From: Drosophila pseudoobscura
Taxonomy: Eukaryota; Arthropoda; Insecta; Diptera; Drosophilidae
NCBI RefSeq assembly: GCF_009870125.1
Contig: NC_046681.1
Span: forward strand, 25,690,001 to 25,754,000
Direction: 5' to 3'
Length of the DNA: 64,000 bases
Shown here: in pieces, positions 62,101 through 64,000 of the stretch
Layout of the letters: each line of letters opens with the position of its first letter
Numbering within the stretch: position 1 is the stretch's first letter
Program-made: the position numbers and the translations under genes
Notes under the pieces: generated by a model
Told to the model about the DNA's origin: nothing
What the model saw: the letters and a program-made list of their open reading frames with translations, nothing else
The model's database searches: none

Positions 62101-64000
62101 TTTCCGCTAAAAATATATCTTTATTGAGATACATAGTGACCAACTGAAGGAATACTTTCGGTCTATGAATTAAGTATGATTTGAAACGTTCCTAAATTGG
62201 CTTTTAGCAATGAAATAGTCGGTTATAAAAGTATTCGAGCTTACTTTATTGACATAACACGTGCCAAACAATACTAAATGCTAATTTTCTTTAGCCCAAC
62301 ATATTTTGAAGAAATTGATTTCTTCTCTTGTGATACATACTTTCTTGGAAAAGATTTCGCAGAACTATTTTCTACTTTTTTCTCTGCTATTTTTTGTCAA
62401 TTTTTGTTGCTGTTTTTTGTGTGTTAGCGTTGGCGTCACTTTGATTGTCGTCCACTGAGAGAATTAATTGGCTTGGCATTGAACTTTTTGGCCATTGTGG
62501 CACAAGTTTGTTATGTTTATGGCCAAAGGCGATTAGTCAGTGAGTATGTTGCGAGGAAGGGGATCGTATCGCATGGGCAGACCAGCTGACAGGCCATTTG
62601 CTTTATGAGATCATCGCCTGTACCAGACAGAAGCGATCAGCTACGAGTAGAACCCCTCACTGACAGATTGTAATGAGAGCCGACAATTGACTAATCTGAT
62701 TTTGTTATTTATATAGATGCGGCTAATTCGGCGGTTCTCGGTGTGCTTCGCGTGGATCTCTGCCAAGAGGATAACCATAACGAGCACCACACAAGCCACT
62801 TCTATGCGGCGGCGGCCAAGGAAGCTCTCATCGTGCGCCGCGGAGAACCCTTCCGCCTGCGCATTCACTTCAACCGCGACTACAGCCCCAGCAAGGATGC
62901 CATCAACTTTGTCTTCAGCGTGGCCGATGACAAGAATCCCAGGCCAGGACATGGCACACTGACTGCTCTGGTGCCCCACGATGGAATCGACGATCTGGGC
63001 GACACCCTGGACTGGGGAGCTGGAATTGAGACGCACGAGGGTACGCTCCTGACGGTGCTGATCAAACCGCCCTCGACTTGTCCGGTGACAGAGTGGCGTC
63101 TGGATATCGACACCAAGCTGCTGGGTGATGGCTCCCGCAGCTATCCCGTTCCGCTGCCCATCTACGTGCTGTTCAATCCGTGGTGCCCGGAGGATCAGGT
63201 GTATCTGGAGGATCGCGAGCAGCGCAAAGAGTACGTGATGCACGACACGACCCTCATCTGGAGAGGCTCCTACAACCGGCTGCGTCCCTCGGTGTGGAAG
63301 ATTGGCCAGTTCGAGCGGCATGTTCTCGAATGCAGCCTGAATGTTCTCGGCACCGTGGGCCGGATCCCACCCGCCTACAGGGGCGATCCTGTGCGGGTGG
63401 CCCGTGCCCTGTCCGCGCTGGTAAACTCTGTGGATGATGATGGTGTGCTGCTGGGCAATTGGTCGGAAGATTTCTCGGGCGGCGTGGCGCCCACTAAGTG
63501 GACGGGCTCCCCGGAGATCTTGCAGCAGTTCCACAAGACCCAGAAGTCCGTGAAGTTCGCCCAGTGCTGGAACTTCAGTGGCGTCCTGGCCACCATTGCC
63601 CGCAGTCTGGGCATACCAGCCCGCATCGTGACATGCTACTCTTCTGCTCATGACACCCAAGCCTCGCTCACCGTGGACGTCTTCATCGATGCCAACAACA
63701 AGAAGCTGGACGCGGAGACCACCGACTCCATCTGGAACTACCATGTGTGGAACGAGCTGTGGATGCAGCGTCCCGATCTGGGCGTGGGCCAGCATGGCGC
63801 CTACGATGGCTGGCAGGTTGTGGATGCCACGCCCCAGGAGGCATCGGACAACATGTACCGTGTGGGCCCAGCCTCCGTGCTGGCGGTGAAGCATGGCGAG
63901 ATCCTCAGACCCTTCGACGGTGGCTTCGTCTTTGCGGAGGTCAATGCGGACAAGCTCTACTGGCGGTACAACGGTCCCAGTCAGCCGCTGAAGCTGCTGC
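59199..64000 (+). CDS. Tg: Transglutaminase, partial at window end (isoform with lipidation-type N-terminus)
   Basis: Ca2+-dependent protein-glutamine gamma-glutamyltransferase (EC 2.3.2.13). In flies it cross-links haemolymph-clot and cuticle proteins and modifies Relish. Exon A is 59,199-59,331 (44 codons plus G), spliced at GTGAGT to the common exon from 62,717 after TTATATAG, in frame G|AT. It continues past 64,000; 472 codons are visible of a usual total near 770. The catalytic triad is present: Cys328 in FAQCWNFSGV (GQCW in most family members; here Ala replaces Gly), His387 in WNYHVWNE and Asp414 in WQVVDATPQE. The N-terminal beta-sandwich lies before it. The exon-A N-terminus reads MGQKLSYCKKCKDWWKK. 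Gly2 and Cys8 are the reported myristoylation and palmitoylation sites of fly TG-A, which leaves cells by an unconventional, exosome-type route. Antisense frame 63,894-62,641 is a shadow. Confidence 0.95.
59332..60655 (+). other. Tg intron segment between alternative first exons
   Basis: No secure feature. A minus-strand frame, 60,394-60,203, encodes a 63-residue very basic peptide (GKTAKKLFQALRHRSW, then ILIGNRLKRAKRAN). It has coding-like codons but no promoter or splice support; function unknown. Confidence 0.6.
60656..60686 (+). promoter_or_regulatory. Candidate promoter of the second Tg first exon
   Basis: CATAAATA (60,656-60,663) is followed 27 nt later by TCATTT (60,681-60,686), an initiator-like site. 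That would start a transcript with a leader of only about 37 nt before the ATG at 60,720. Single-sequence evidence only. Confidence 0.4.
60720..60837 (+). CDS. Tg: Tg alternative first coding exon (second isoform)
   Basis: This 39-codon exon plus one base starts MSYWNYRNYTPSWIQRWWPQ and ends PGPDIE, with donor GTAAAT at 60,838. Its phase (one base, A) matches that needed by the common exon at 62,717, giving A|AT (Asn). It replaces the Gly2/Cys8 N-terminus of the upstream exon with a Trp/Tyr/Arg-rich one lacking an N-myristoylation signal. The catalytic Cys would be residue 323. From established knowledge of fly Tg, the non-lipidated isoform (TG-B) is cytosolic/nuclear; this exon fits that role. 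An in-frame GTG-AAA precedes the ATG but is not a likely start. Confidence 0.88.
60838..62716 (+). other. Tg intron before the common catalytic exon
   Basis: AT-rich; I see no gene or clear repeat. The open frame 61,804-62,007 is AT-composition noise. Branch-like CTAAT at 62,693-62,697 and TTATTTATATAG mark the 3' end. Confidence 0.7.

Noticed and set aside
62641-63894. 417-codon open frame on the minus strand
   Set aside because: It is the antisense shadow of the Tg catalytic exon, whose plus-strand frame carries the catalytic triad. Strong codon bias of the real gene keeps the opposite frame open.
1-64000. CRISPR arrays, tRNA or rRNA genes, prokaryotic operons
   Set aside because: No regularly spaced repeat-spacer arrays, no tRNA A/B-box pair that folds by eye, no rRNA sequence; the genes have eukaryotic introns.

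Overview
The window looks like insect genomic DNA, almost certainly Drosophila, and probably not D. melanogaster itself. Small 50-70 bp introns, Drosophila core-promoter elements (Ohler motif 1, motif 6, DRE) and dense simple-sequence repeats all point there. The recognisable genes Sirup (SDHAF4), Wwox, Spn28Dc and Tg match, from memory, the 28D neighbourhood of chromosome arm 2L (Muller element B). The many microsatellites and long poly-G tracts would suit an obscura-group species, but that is a guess.

Layout. Positions 1-33,300 are a gene-poor, repeat-rich stretch. It holds one plausible small two-exon gene on the minus strand (7802-8162), a decayed FAHD1-like fragment (29,963-30,290), possible enhancers and many microsatellites. 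At 33,320-33,929 lie two tiny membrane-protein ORFs in tandem on the plus strand, possibly one dicistronic transcript. From 34.2 to 45.0 kb is a second desert with an in-frame 75-bp tandem repeat near its end.

The gene-dense part starts at 45.0 kb: Sirup (+), Wwox (-, six coding exons, convergent with Sirup), Spn28Dc (-, two coding exons), two tandem acyltransferase-like GNAT paralogues (-, four coding exons each), a decayed SANT-like gene remnant (+), and Tg (+). Tg has two alternative first exons spliced to a common catalytic exon that runs off the window. I traced every exon join by reading frame, and each total is a whole number of codons (Tg is truncated by the window edge).

How the genes relate. 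Sirup is a mitochondrial complex II assembly factor and Wwox is an SDR oxidoreductase with WW domains; both carry housekeeping-type promoter motifs. Spn28Dc (inhibitor of the melanization protease cascade) and Tg (protein cross-linking in haemolymph clotting and cuticle) sit close together and both act in wound and cuticle biology. The GNAT pair between them has no established link to that process.

Most striking points: the N-terminus of one Tg isoform carries Gly2 and Cys8, the lipidation sites reported for fly TG-A; a very recent 185-bp tandem duplication copies the start codon and leader of one GNAT gene and creates an upstream ORF; five same-orientation motif-6 boxes sit in 92 bp upstream of Wwox; and there is the microprotein pair at 33.3-33.9 kb.
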